64,000 bases of DNA from Simmondsia chinensis (lineage: Eukaryota; Streptophyta; Magnoliopsida; Caryophyllales; Simmondsiaceae): the NCBI GenBank assembly GCA_018398585.1, contig JAGTTD010000015.1, positions 29,965,478-30,029,477 on the forward strand. The letters run 5' to 3'. Shown piece by piece: positions 21,223-32,365 of this stretch (position 1 is the first letter of the stretch; every line of letters begins with the position of its first letter). A model generated the notes under the pieces. It made no database searches. It worked only from the letters and a program-made list of their open reading frames with translations, and had not been told where the DNA came from. A program made the translations under genes and the position numbers.

Positions 21223-22958
21223 TTTGGATAAATGTAGAACAAACGAAATGAAATAATTTTTGAAAATGAGGGGTGGCCCACGGCCGATTTGTTACATAGC
21301 ATCTAAATGAGACTGGGATATTGGATTAGCACGTGGTACAATGAATACCCATATATGTAAGTGAGACAAAACACCCTTAATGTATCAGCTTGAGGCGAAC
21401 AAATATCGATCCAGAACGGTGTATCAGATTGTTCAGGCCATTTTGGTCAAGGATTAAACAAGACCGATTATATATTTCTCGAGTTTTTGGTTCTAGTTTA
21501 TGGATGTTTCAAGATTTTTTGGTTAGGTTCTACATGAGAGCAGGACTTAATCCTCACTTGAGAAAGCAACTGCTGACGCGCTTAATCCGGGCTCACCTGC
21601 AAAACAAGCAAGGCCGTCAGAGGGACCCGTGGTGGTTTGGACCCCGGGGGACCCCTCCGATACCTAAGTCAGTAAAAGAAGCGGTAGCAGTAATAAATAT
21701 ATGTAAAGTAAATAATACTTGGTAAGGTTGGGTAAGCTAACAGAGGGTGAGGAGTGCATCGGATGACGGCCATGGAGGGGAGGAGGCAATACCGTGGTCT
21801 TGGCAAGGAAGAAGAGACGTGACGTCTCTTGGGAAGGATATGAAGCGTGAGTCCCCCGGGAGGTTGAGCCGTGTGGGGCGTGAGGGCCCAGGCCGGATGA
21901 GAGAGAAGGGTAACAGGCGGAGCTGCCCGGAGGAGCTCGAGCTTGAATGACGGAAGTAAGTTGGTATTTATAGGAAAGGGTGGTAAGGATGATACTGCCT
22001 GGCTTTACTTAATGGGGAGGTGAAGGCAGCTGATTGGTTGGAAAGGATGTGGTACCACCTAGATGGCGATTGGTTGAGAGGGGCGGTGGTACCGCCCGAC
22101 TGGTGGTAGTGCTACCGCCCAGTTAGTGATTGGTTGAGAGGGGAGGTGGTATCGCCTTGGTTGATCCATGGTGTTAGGAGAATGGGAACCGAGGGCGGGT
22201 GGCAGGCGGTAGCCAAGGCAGGCGGTACTGTGGGGAAGTGGGTGGTACGAAGACCCCTTATGCATGGTGTAGGGTGAATTCTAGGCTGTAGGGAACCCTG
22301 ACTGTGCAGTTTGGGGCCAGTTGGCTGCGGTAGCGGTGCCAATTGGTTAACGCCATTGGCCTTTGACCTGGCTCTTTTATTTGTAATCCATTAGCCCCCC
22401 ACTTCATGGATGAATGGGGACCAATACACATTCAGCCGTGGAGTGTATAACATCCTTAAGCCGATGCTCTTCCTCCAATCCTTTTGGCGAATTGGGGAAA
22501 GTGTAGGATTCCGCCAAGTTGGTAGATGTGGCGGGGGTGATCTTCTTTGTGTTTATACAAATTATTGGCGAGACAGGGTAATTCCGCCAAGTTAGTACCG
22601 TGCCTTTGATGAGTGTGGGCTCAGGGTTTGGCGGAAGCGGAGACTTAGGGCTGCCTTGGGAATGGACGGGTAATTAATGCGTTGCCGACTGTGATGGACG
22701 TGTGGCAGGGTCTGTCCCATCAATGAGATCTGGACCGTCCTTTTTCAAAACAGATCCCAGCCGTTGACTTTAAACCCCATTTCCCACATTTTGCATCGTC
22801 TTCTTCATCCTCCATTCCCGTTTTTCTTTCCTCCATTTTCATCCTGAAATCCCAGAGTTTGTTTTTTGTGTTTTTGCTTCAAAGTTTTCTTTCATTTGAT
22901 TCTAAAGTGAGTCAGAATCTCGATCTCTTATCTCTTTCCTCTTTATCATACGAGAAAA

Positions 22959-25020
22959 TGGTTGAGGTTTCAGAAGGAGACCAACAAGAAACTCTTGCGG
23001 GCTAGACAACAGGAGAAATGGTCGTTTATATTGGAGCAGGTAACACTCCGGTGGTTCATGAGGGGTCTCCTTCTTTGGAGCAACAAGTCGTTGAGGGGAC
23101 CACCTTAGAGCCGATGCCCGAACAGTCTCCTGTTGCCCATTGGAGGCGAGAGCAAGCCGGGCTTGCAAAAGAATTTGTTGAGGCATTTCGAGCCCGTCCT
23201 CTTCGTTCTTTTATGCAGCAAATGGCAGGTGAGGAGGGAATTGCGATGTTACTCTCGTGGTATTTTTTTTCCTGATAATTTTGAAATTCGGGGCCCAAGG
23301 GAAAATGAATGCCCCTTGTTCCCGCCACTGGGCTTTTTTGGGGTTAGCGTAGATGCTCTTGACGCGGGCTTGAGATTTCCCATTCCCCAATTTGTGGCTA
23401 ATGTTTTATATTTGTATACGATATGCCCGGGTCAGGTTACCCCAAACGATTATAGAAATATTTATGGTTTTTGGCTTGGCTGCTTTGTTAATGGGTTTCG
23501 GCCAACCCATAAGATTTTTGATGTCCTTCTTCAAGCCAAAGTATTTAATTGTGGGATATCTTTCGAGCATGGAGGCGGGGCTACATTTATCAAAAGTCTA
23601 CCCTCCAACATAAAAAATTGGTTACAGAAAGTTATTTGGGTTAAGCGTCCAAGTCGCCCCCTATATCCCACAAAATGGAAGGTGGTGTACAAGCCTCCTT
23701 GACCAACACTCGATAGCTTAACCCCAGAGGAACGGGCTATATACAACTACTTTACTGGGGATTTTGGAGGAGATAAGTTTTTGGCGACACGGGAAATGCT
23801 AGAGCAAGAAATTGTTTTGGCAAAGGCTTGAGCCTGAAACTGTATCCGGGTACGTATTTTGTTGTATATGTGTTTTGGTTATTCTCTCTTTTTTGCTAAT
23901 GGGTCTTAATCTTTCTTTCCGTTAGCTGAGGAACTTGAGGAGTTAGACATCCGGAGCTTGTCTTCTCTTCCTACCGGTAAGAAGGGGCAAAGGAGACATC
24001 CTGCCCCAAAGAAGCATAAGGCAGCACGAGGGTCGTCACGCCAGCCTTCTTCATCTTCTGTAAAGAAGGTGCCTTCGCATAAATGCGATCGTTTAAGAAG
24101 TAAGCAAGCCCCTGAATCCAGGGAAGATTTTACTATCGATGCTGAGCCCGACCTAGGGGTGGAAGGTTCACCATTGGCGGTACGGAGCTCGCCTTTGTTG
24201 ATCTCTGAGAGGGATAAAGTTGTGGGTCTGAGCAGTAGGCGTGAGCCTGGGGAGGGTGCCAAGGGTTTTGGAGCCATCACCTTCTGCCTCGGTTGGCTGC
24301 AGCTTTGACTCTCTTAACCAACATCTGAAGGAATTTTCATCCAGGGATATAGGAAGGGAATGTGGAGCTCCTTCATCTGAGCTTGTGTCTTTTATTTCCC
24401 AGGTAAGGACACTCTCTTCTTCTTTTTCTTCTGTTTTACAATCTTCCTTTGTGATCTATATGTGTTATGCTTGTATTTTCAGGGGCTTAGTGCGATGGGG
24501 ACAGCGTTGGCAGCGTTATCAGAAAAATGCTCCAGTCTTCAGCAACTTCAGAGTGAGTTGGCATCTTCCTCGGCGGCTTTGAGGCGATCTCAAGAGGCTG
24601 AACAGCGATAGGCGAGAGCAAATGAAGAATTAAAGGCTAAGGTTGAGGAGTTGAAGATTGAGGCTGAAGGGCTGAAGGCTAAGGCTGAAGGGTTGAGAAC
24701 CCAGAATAATGGGCTGAGGTTATCTGTTCAAGAATCTCAGAGCAAGCTTGAAAGATTTCTTGCTGAGATTCCCTCCCGGTTGGCTAGCGACAAAGAGGTG
24801 GCGTAGCGGATTATCTTGCTAGCTCCAATTTCTCTGAGAAGCAAAGTGAGTGGTATTGAGATGGAGTAGATAAAGCTTTAGCTAAATTCCAAGAGAAAGT
24901 GCAAGATGTTGCTCCTCAGCTTGATGCCGCCCTTCTTCAAAAATTGCAGACGCAGTTAACAAGGAGATGGAGGACGAGGTAGAAAGCGAGTCCAATACTA
25001 ACAGTGACGAGGTGGACTAA
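22959..25020 (+). pseudogene. Gag-like / putative gypsy-type transposon protein, spliced, broken
   Basis: An ATG at 22959 soon meets a stop near 23003. A frame with EQSPVAHWRREQAGLAKEF runs to 23275, with a frameshift at a T run near 23262. Then FPPLGFFGVSV, GLRFPIPQFVANVLYLY and PGQVTPNDYRNIYGFWLG match the plant family known as putative gypsy-type transposon (Pfam Transposase_28). Further on come a charged Lys/Ser-rich region (24000-24110) and an E/L/K-rich coiled coil (24610-24790) with several stops. Introns are visible near 23850-23926 and at about 24402-24481 (GTAAGG to TTTTCAG, joining SELVSFISQ to GLSAMGTAL). It is no longer translatable. Its role is unknown. Confidence 0.65.
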
Positions 25021-25496
25021 GATTTTTGATTTTGATAATTTTTGTTAGCTTTTAGGCTATTTTTGTTGCAAATATATCTAGTTTGTATGTGTACACATTT
25101 TTAAAGGGTGTTTTTGTTGAACTCTTTGTATAAAAAGTGTCTTGTTTGAGACGTTTTAGGGTATGGACGTATTTGAGTGGTTGCCCATGTGTGTGTTATT
25201 GGCGGATGTCAAGGGCTTAAGTGGCTTTAATGCCCTTAAGGCTGCGATTTCTTTAGTTGGCACTGCTTTTGGAGACGCCAATTGCACGGTCTTTGAAGGA
25301 TGAGGCACTATATCGTGCCCTTCTTTAGTAGGCGTTATCTCACTTGTTTTCTGGGTATGAATGCTTTTTTAGCTTTTTAGCCATATTTTAAAGCTTTTAG
25401 AAGATTTAAACTTTTAAAGGACCGTCTTTGTTGGAGTTTATCGTGACGGGATACCGAAAAAAGCTTTATAACTGTTAGTACGAGAGTTGCTTCTTC

Positions 25497-25888
25497 TAAT
25501 TTATTGATTTTTAATATGGCCTTTAGGAATTGCATTCCTGATTGGAGGCTTTATTCATGGTCAAACAATGGTTGTTGGAGACGTTGTTCTACCTGACTTA
25601 TTAACTTTTAGTATTGCCCTTAGGAATTGTATTCTTGATTGGAGGGGTTATTCATGGTCGAACAACAGTTGTCGGAGACGTTGTTCTATCTGACTTATTA
25701 ACTTTTAGTATTGCCCCTAGGAATTGTATTCCTAATTGGAGGCGTTATTCATGGTCGAACAATGGTTGTCGGAGTCGTTGTTCTACCTAATTTGTTAACT
25801 TTTAGTATGGCCTTTAGGAATTGTATTCCTGATTGGAGGCATTATTCATGGTCTAACAACGTTTGTCGGAGACGTTGTTCTACTTAAT
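25497..25888 (+). repeat. Tandem array, ~97 bp unit, 4 copies
   Basis: Units share TTAACTTTTAGTATTG, TAGGAATTGTATTC, GATTGGAGG, TTATTCATGGTCGAACAA and GGAGACGTTGTTCTA. It lies in the 3' part of the large LTR-type element. Confidence 0.85.
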
Positions 25889-26043
25889 TTCTTAGCGCAG
25901 TCATTTGGAGTGGTCAATTTTAAGATTTTGTCAAGTTTTAGCCGTTGGGCCAAGTTCTGAATGACCATATATTTAGTCTCCAGATTCTTACTCGTGAACC
26001 GAGATGAGGCATGCTGTGAGTATTTTCAATCCTTAGCCCCCAG

Positions 26044-26398
26044 CGTCAACCACGTTCCGATACTAATTGGAACGTAAACCATCTCGTGCTCCTTGTGACG
26101 GCTGGAGCGTCAACCGCGTTCCAATACTGGTTGGAACATAAACTATCTCGTGCTCCTTGTGACGGCTGGAGCGTCAACCTTGTTCCAATGTTGGTTGGAA
26201 CGTAAACTATCTCATGCTCCTTGTGACAATTGGAGCATCAACTGCGTTCCGATACTGGTTGGAATGTAAACCATCTCGTGCTCCTTGTGACGGCTAGAGC
26301 CTCAACCGCATTCCAATACTAGTTGGAACATAAACTATCTCGTACTCCTTGTGACGGCTGGAGCGTCAACCGCGTTCCAATACTGGTTGGAACGTAAC
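26044..26398 (+). repeat. Tandem array, ~64 bp unit, 5.5 copies, each with a hairpin
   Basis: Each unit contains the inverted pair GTTCCAA and TTGGAAC about 6 nt apart, then AAACTATCTCGTGCTCCTTG and TGACGGCTGGAG. Differences within the pair are few. Confidence 0.85.
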
Positions 26399-26925
26399 TT
26401 GCTTGCCTGAGAGGGACTTATGGCTCGAGTATGTCTCACCTGCCTGAAAAAGGCTTACAGTTTGACTTAATGTTTCCAGCCTGAGAAGGGCTTATGATAT
26501 GGATAGACTTCTCATGCCATAGAAGTGCTTATGGCTACGTTTGAGTATCGCTTGCCTGAGAAGGGCTTACAACGTAAATGTGTCTTACCAGCCTGAGAAG
26601 GGCTTGTGGTTTGATTGAATATTGTCAACCCCAATGTTAGGTGGGGCACATAACCGGAGCCAAATAATATCGAGCCCCAGTTGTTAAAGGGATTCATAAT
26701 ACTGCGGACTTTCGCGTTAGGTGAAAGCTGACCACCTGCGGATTTCCACGTTAGGTGAAAGCTACCCGCCCCACAACTTCGTGCTCCCTTTTTTCACAAG
26801 GAGCAAAACAACACCAAGTCCCCAGTATTAAAGGGACTCACAATACCGCAGACTTTCGCATTAGACGAAAGCTAACCGCCTGCGGATTTCCACGTTAAAT
26901 GAAAGCTACCCGCCCCACAATGTAT
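26399..26925 (+). repeat. Array of GCCTGAGAAGGGCTTA and CTTTCGCGTTAGGTGAAAG repeats
   Basis: Five degenerate GCCTGAGAAGGGCTTA blocks (26402-26612) are followed by two copies of a larger unit containing two TTTC-N-GAAAG hairpins each and ending TACCCGCCCCACAA (to 26770 and to 26920). Confidence 0.7.
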
Positions 26926-26985
26926 AATTATGCATATTTATTGTATATAAATTATTATTATTGTTTCTAAGTTTCTAGTTTAATT

Positions 26986-27845
26986 CAACAACAACAACAA
27001 CAATAGTCCCAGTGCCTCGTGGCTCCCGCAATAAGCAGAGTCTGGGAGGGGTGGATGTACGTAGCCTTACCCTTTCCGGGTGGAAAGGAGGCTGTTTCCG
27101 AGGACCCCCGACCTGAAGTGCGTGTACGTCTGCAAGTGAAATAATCAATTTATCACCAATGGATTAGCAAAAATGAGTTTCCAAATGAATTAAAGAAATA
27201 TGCATGCAACCATTTAAGTATGTATGTATGCCAAAAATAGTCGAGTAATCAGAAAATAACTAAACAGCATATAAGTACACTACTTGAGGTTATGATTGCC
27301 TAAGAATCTTAAACTACAAATCACTTGCCGCGCCATTCTATACTGCCACAGTTGCTATCCTTATGCTAATCCTCCATCGTGCCCTATCTGAGGCCATCTC
27401 CTCTCTTAGGTTTAGGTGGGTTGGGTCGTGTCGAATCGTCTCCATCCAACTCCTCTTTGGCCTGCCCCTCCCTCTTCTGCCTAGCGTCGTGTGTAGCTGT
27501 TCACACCTTCTGACTGGGGCTGTGGTCGGTCTCCTGCTAACATGTCCAAACCATCTTAGGCGGTGCTCCCTCAATTTATCCTCGATTGAGGCTACATCCA
27601 ATTTACCTCTTATTACATCATTCCTGATCCCGTCCTTCCTTGTGTGGCCACACATCCAGCGCAGCATCCTCATATCTGCCACCATCATCCTCTGTGTTTG
27701 ATTTTGTTTCATTGGGCGACACTCTGCCCCATATAACATAGCCAGTCTTACTACCGTCCTATAGTATTTTCCCTTTAACTTTAGCTGAAACTTCTATCAC
27801 AAAGTACCCCGGATGCCATCCTCCACTTCTGACAGCCTACTTTAA
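26986..27845 (-). mobile_element. RTE LINE, 5' truncated, with target duplication
   Basis: A perfect 17 bp duplication AAGTTTCTAGTTTAATT (26969-26985 and 27846-27862) encloses, on the minus strand, the C-terminal part of the RTE ORF, the 3' UTR, the shared domain and a TTG tail (26986-27003). It landed just beyond the large LTR-type element. Confidence 0.88.
27338..27739 (-). pseudogene. RTE LINE ORF2 C-terminal fragment
   Basis: About 133 codons nearly identical in wording to the end of the ORF at 3868-4270: MLYGAECRPM, RMLRWMCGHTRKD, RLRWFGHVSRRPTTA and GRRGRGRPKRSW. The RT core is missing because the copy is truncated; the fragment itself has no internal stop. Confidence 0.85.
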
Positions 27846-27967
27846 AAGTTTCTAGTTTAATTATGTTTAAAATTTTCTTTCCTTGTAATTAAAATTGTAT
27901 TGGCTAGCTGAAAAGATGAACCAAATCCGTCCGACCAGGTTTCTAATCGGGCTTGACTCAGGCTGAC

Positions 27968-28440
27968 CTCGTTTTAATTAATACTGTCCGTGGTTCATGA
28001 TTTATGTTTTTGTCTTTTTGTTTTCTGTTTTTTTATTTTTGTCTGGTCCCTATCTATTTTGTCCGTCACCTATTTATTTTGTTTCCGATCTATTTTTATT
28101 TACTTTTTTAGTACTTTTGATTTTCTTTATAGTAATAAATGAGACCATCTCTAGCATAATGCCGTTATATTTCTGGGAGAAAGCTAACGTAATCTGTCAT
28201 TTTAAATACTCACTACAGTGTATTGACGAAAATATCAGTCTTGACTTGACATGTCACTTTAGATACTAACTAAAATGAAGGATGGTACTAACGGCTGGAA
28301 ATGAGGTTTTTTGTCAATATATTATAGTGGTATTTTAAGTGACCTGCTATGTCGGCTTTCTCTTAGAATATGATGCCATTACCCCAAAGAGGATCTAATT
28401 TATCAATAAGAAAAAGATATAGAGTATTAAAAAATAAATA
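27968..28440. repeat. Dispersed repeat of about 470 bp, copy 2
   Basis: Matches 10248-10740. The short ORF at its start is T-rich and not a recognisable protein. Confidence 0.55.
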
Positions 28441-28629
28441 AAAATGTTAGGATTTTTTTTATTATTTCTATAAATATTCGTATTAAAATAACTCTAATAA
28501 TTAGAATTTGAACGTGTAATAATAGCTTTTCATGTACTATAGCCTTTTCCCCATTTACCCATTTTGAACATATACGTTGAATGTACGACATGCATAATAA
28601 TTAAAATTACTTATAAAAAATAGGTCAAA

Positions 28630-28930
28630 ATATGAAAAGATACCCTAAACTTTATAATTAAATATAATATATTTTTTAAACTTTTAATTTCATAAAATAA
28701 TTCCTGAACTTTATAATTAAACGCAACACATTTCATGTATTTTTAATTTCACAAATTAGCCTCACTAAACTTTGTTATTTCACACAACATGTCCCATGAA
28801 CTTTGCAATTATACACACTACACCTCCTATGCTTTCAATTTTAGAAAATAGCCCTTAAACTTTGTTATTGCACACAACTGACCTCTTAACTTTGTTACTA
28901 AATATAACTCACCCTAAGGTATTATAAATT
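28630..28930. repeat. Degenerate tandem repeat, unit about 60 bp
   Basis: Five or so units of the type TAAACTTTRTTATT, CACACAAC and a C-rich word such as TGTCCCATG or TGACCTCTT. No coding potential. Confidence 0.5.
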
Positions 28931-29168
28931 TGAAACTAAAAATGTACAAAATTTAAAAATTTTGAAGCCATAACCTCAATTATATGTAGACTAAACTGAT
29001 ATAATTGAAAGTTTAAAAAAAGTTCGACAATTGAGGTGAAAACCCATAAATGAATCACAACGAGGTTCCACGGGTGCCCCATTTGTTAGTGGGGTGGAGT
29101 TCCACTCCCTTCACCCGTGTTCGAACCTCATCAATATATATATCCACCCCCCGCCTTCGGGAGTATGC
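28931..29168. other. Non-coding stretch with B-box-like motif
   Basis: 29060-29150 contains GTGTTCGAACCTC, a B-box-like word, next to GGGTGCCCCATTTG; it may be a SINE remnant. It adjoins the Copia 3' LTR, whose outer end is missing. Confidence 0.35.
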
Positions 29169-29740
29169 TGTGATAAAAAAAAGAATTGAAACAATCGACA
29201 CAATAATTTATGGGGAAACCCCTTTACAATCGAAAGGGAAGAAAACCACAGGCGAAGATTGGAGCTTTTATTATTGAATCAAAAGAAGAATTACAATATT
29301 TTCTCTCACTTTCAATTTATTTGTGGCGGCGCCGCTCAAGGGAAAACCTCACTTTTGGAATTGGATTATGAATGATGTAACCCTACGTCTCATTATATAG
29401 GCGCTGAGAATTCGCGCTTCCCGATTGATCGGTACTTCGCCGATCGATCAGCCTACTTACTGGAGGCGTCCTTCTTTTACGTAACTTTTCCGATTGATCG
29501 AGCTGCACCCCGATCGATCGACCTCCTCACGGTCCGTCTCTTTAATATAAAGGAGCATACCCAGTGCCTCAAGGGCTCCCGCCTACACGCAGGGTCCGGG
29601 GGGCGCTGATGTACGCAGCCTTCCTCTTTCAAGGTGTTAACCTGAAGAGAGGTTGTTTCCCTATGCACCCAACCTGAGGGTGAGGACTTCCCAGTCCGTC
29701 TTCTTAATATGCCAAGTAATTTTGAGACATTTTCCTAACA
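29169..29740 (-). repeat. Copia 3' LTR, interrupted by a SINE
   Basis: Matches the 5' LTR from CAATCGACACAAT to the end TTTTCCTAACA (LTR start TGTTAGGAAAA on the minus strand). The outer ~75 bp differ or are lost. Confidence 0.85.
29549..29693 (-). mobile_element. 5S-headed SINE, 5' truncated, inside the Copia LTR
   Basis: Only the last ~13 nt of the 5S head (minus strand CTGGGAAGTCCTC) remain before the shared 3' domain, which ends near GCACTGGG. A 17 bp duplication with two mismatches lies at 29532-29548 and 29694-29710. Confidence 0.8.
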
Positions 29741-29827
29741 AATCTTCACCTTGGCTCAAAATTAACATCAACAATAAAACAACTCCACCTTCTCAACAAA
29801 CGCCCCCTCAACCGGGGCTAACACACA

Positions 29828-31252
29828 TCAAACTGAAAGACCCACCAAATTCGAGCAATGCTTGAACTTGCTCCCTGGTAGAACTTTAGTAAACATGTCA
29901 GCTGGATTGTCCCCAGTCCCAATCTTCCTCAACTCCGCCTTCCGCTCGTCAATCAGATCTCTAATAAAGTGGTGATAATGTGACATATGATCTTTCGCTA
30001 GGTGAATGGCGGACTGACTATCACAGTAGACTTTAACTGTACCCTGCTCAACACTGATTTCACGGATCAAACCCCTTAACCAGACGGCTTCTTTGAATGC
30101 TTCTGTAACTGCAATATACTCGGCCTTGGTAGTAGACTGTGCTCTAACAGGCTATAAACACGCTCTCCAACTGATAGTTGTGTCACCTAAACAAAACACA
30201 TACCCTGATGTGGACTTCCTCATATCGAGGTCTCCACCACAATCAGAATCTACATACCTAACCAAACAGCGCTTACTTTTCCCATATTCCAAACACAAAT
30301 CGGAAGTTCCACGAAAATACCTAAGAATCCACTTCACAGCATGCCAATGTTCTTGACCCGGATTCGCCATGTACCTACTAACTCTGCTCACTGCAAAAGC
30401 AATATCTGGATGCGTACAAACCATTGCATACATAATACTGCCCACTGCACTAGAATAGGGAATCTGAGACATGTACTTGACATCCTCCTCAGTCTGAGGC
30501 GAATCTAATGCTGAGAGTCGGAAGTGAGCTGCTAAGGGTGTGATAACTGGATTAGCATCCTTCATGTGAAACCTGTCTAACACCTTCTCAATATACTTCT
30601 CCTGAGATAAGTATAATTTTTCGGCTTCTCGGTCTCTACGAATTTCTATGCCTAAGATCTTCTTAGCTGCTGCAAGATTTTTCATCTCAAACTCTCTCTT
30701 CAACATAGATTTCAAATCATTAACATCTTCCATGTCTCGTGCTGCAATCAACGTATCATGAACATACAAAAGCAAATAAACGAAGCCTGAATCAGTCTTT
30801 CTGAAGTACACACAACTGTCGTACTTACTCCTGATGTACCCATGACCTATCATGAACTGATCAAATCTCCTATACCACAGTCTAGGAGATTGCTTCAAAC
30901 CATACAAAGACCTTTTAAGCAAACACACATGATCTTCTTTTCCTTCTACAACAAAACCCTCGGGCTGATGCATAAAGATACTTTCTTCTAGCTCACCATG
31001 CAAAAATGCAGTCTTTACATCAAACTTCTCAAGCTCTAAATCATGCGCAGCAACCAAAAACAAGACTGCACGAATCGAAGTATGTCTAACTACATGTGAG
31101 AATATATCATGAAAATCAACACCTTGTACCTGACTGTAGCCTTTAGCTACCAAACGTGCCTTGTACCTTACATCTTCAACTCCAGGAATGCCCTCTTTTC
31201 TTTTGAAGACCCATTTGCATCCAATCAGTCTTTTCCCTGTTGGAGGCTTCAC
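29828..31252 (-). pseudogene. Copia reverse transcriptase and RNase H, broken
   Basis: From 31252 down: KWVFKRKEG, RLVAKGYSQVQGVDF, DVKTAFLHGELEE, a catalytic block reading Tyr-Val-His-Asp at 30755-30766, GSIMYAMVCTHPDIAFAV and the RNase H start (DSDCGGDLD, STSGYVF). Stops separate it from the RNase H end at 30070-29828 (VYCDSQSAIHLAKD). The usual Tyr-Val-Asp-Asp has its first Asp changed to His, which would abolish polymerisation. Confidence 0.88.
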
Positions 31253-31264
31253 CAGTTCCCAAGT

Positions 31265-32350
31265 CTAATTCTTATGAAGAGACTGCATCTCTTCATTCAT
31301 AGCAACGAGCCCCTTCTCAGCATCTGATCTCGATGCAGCCTCTGAATATGAAGTCGGCTCACTGTCATCTAATGACTTAGCAGTAGTAAGGGCATAAGCA
31401 ATCATCTCCTCATACCCATATCTCTCAGGAGGCCTGATCTGTCGCCTCGGTCTACCACCAGTTATAGTGTAATTCTCCACCTGCTGACCTGTTTCTGCAT
31501 TATCAGTAACAACATCAGAAACCCGTACTCGAGGTGCTGGAATACTCTCTAGCTGAACAACCTACTGATCTGGCTGTATCTCTGTAACATCATGTGTCTC
31601 AACCTGAACTATATCACTGTTAATGGAGGGTGTGTGTGGCAAATGTAGTAGAGCAGACTCATCAAAGGTAACATCTCTACTAGTCAGAAACTACTGAGCA
31701 CTGAGATCCCACGGTCTATATCCTTTCACACTTGACGAATAACCAAGAAAGATGCACTTCTTGGCCCTAGGCTTTCCATCATTCACATATGCATATGCAG
31801 GACAACCAAAAACTTTAATATGAGAATAATCAAAAGTAGAACAAGACCATACCTCCTCATGTGTCTTCATCTGTAATGAAGAATGCGGTGTCATGTTCAC
31901 AAGATAGCGAGCCATGCTAACTGCTTTTGCCCACCATTCTCTCTTCAAACCTGCATTTGAAAGCATACATCGAGCCTTCTCAAGTAACGTCTTGTTTAAC
32001 CTTTCAGCCACTCCATTTTGTTGAGGTCGACCTGTACATGTCCTGTGTCTGACTATACCCTGATCTTCACAAAATTTAGTGAAGTCACCTTCAACAAACT
32101 CAAGACCATTATCAGTCCTCAACCTCTTAATCGGCTTCCCTGTCTGTTTTTCAAGCAGAATCTTTCATTTCTTGAAGACATCATAAACTTCATTTTTCTG
32201 CTTCAGAAAATAGACCCAAACTTTTCGTGAGTAATCATCAGTAAACGTTAGAAGATACCTGGACCCACCTTTAGAAGCCACTCTGGAAGGTCCCCACATA
32301 TCAGAATGTATGTAATCTAACGTTCCCTTGGTCTGATGCACTACTGACTT
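31265..32350 (-). pseudogene. Copia integrase and linker, broken
   Basis: 32122-31691 shows RTDNGLEF and GRPQQNGVAERLNKTLLEKA, the integrase core around the second Asp and the Glu, then KVFGCPAYAYV and KKCIFLGYSS. 31480-31265 is the acidic linker before RT (SYSEAASRSDAEKGLVAMNE). Several stops lie between and around these parts. Confidence 0.85.
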
Positions 32351-32365
32351 GAAGCTGACTCTCTT

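Larger units (their letters stand above)
21390..26930 (+). mobile_element. Large LTR-type element with spliced gag-like pseudogene and repeat arrays
   Basis: Base composition shifts to GC-richer here. 21600-22960 resembles the LTR/leader region of plant non-autonomous elements (CACCTGCAAAACAAGC, ACCCCTCCGATACCTAAGTC, repeated GATTGGTTGAGAGGGG). A gag-like pseudogene (22959-25020), about 475 bp of unique 3' sequence and three successive arrays of short repeats (25497-26925) follow. No integrase or reverse transcriptase is present. I could not find paired LTRs or a target duplication, so the limits are approximate and a host gene with a repeat-rich 3' end cannot be excluded. Confidence 0.5.

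Noticed and set aside
23906..24280. 124-codon minus ORF opposite the gag-like gene
   Set aside because: Antisense of the Ser/Lys-rich region; the plus strand has the splice sites and family motifs.
25497..26398. Regular repeats with palindromes, CRISPR-like at first sight
   Set aside because: Units are direct tandem copies without unique spacers, in a plant transposon; no cas genes.
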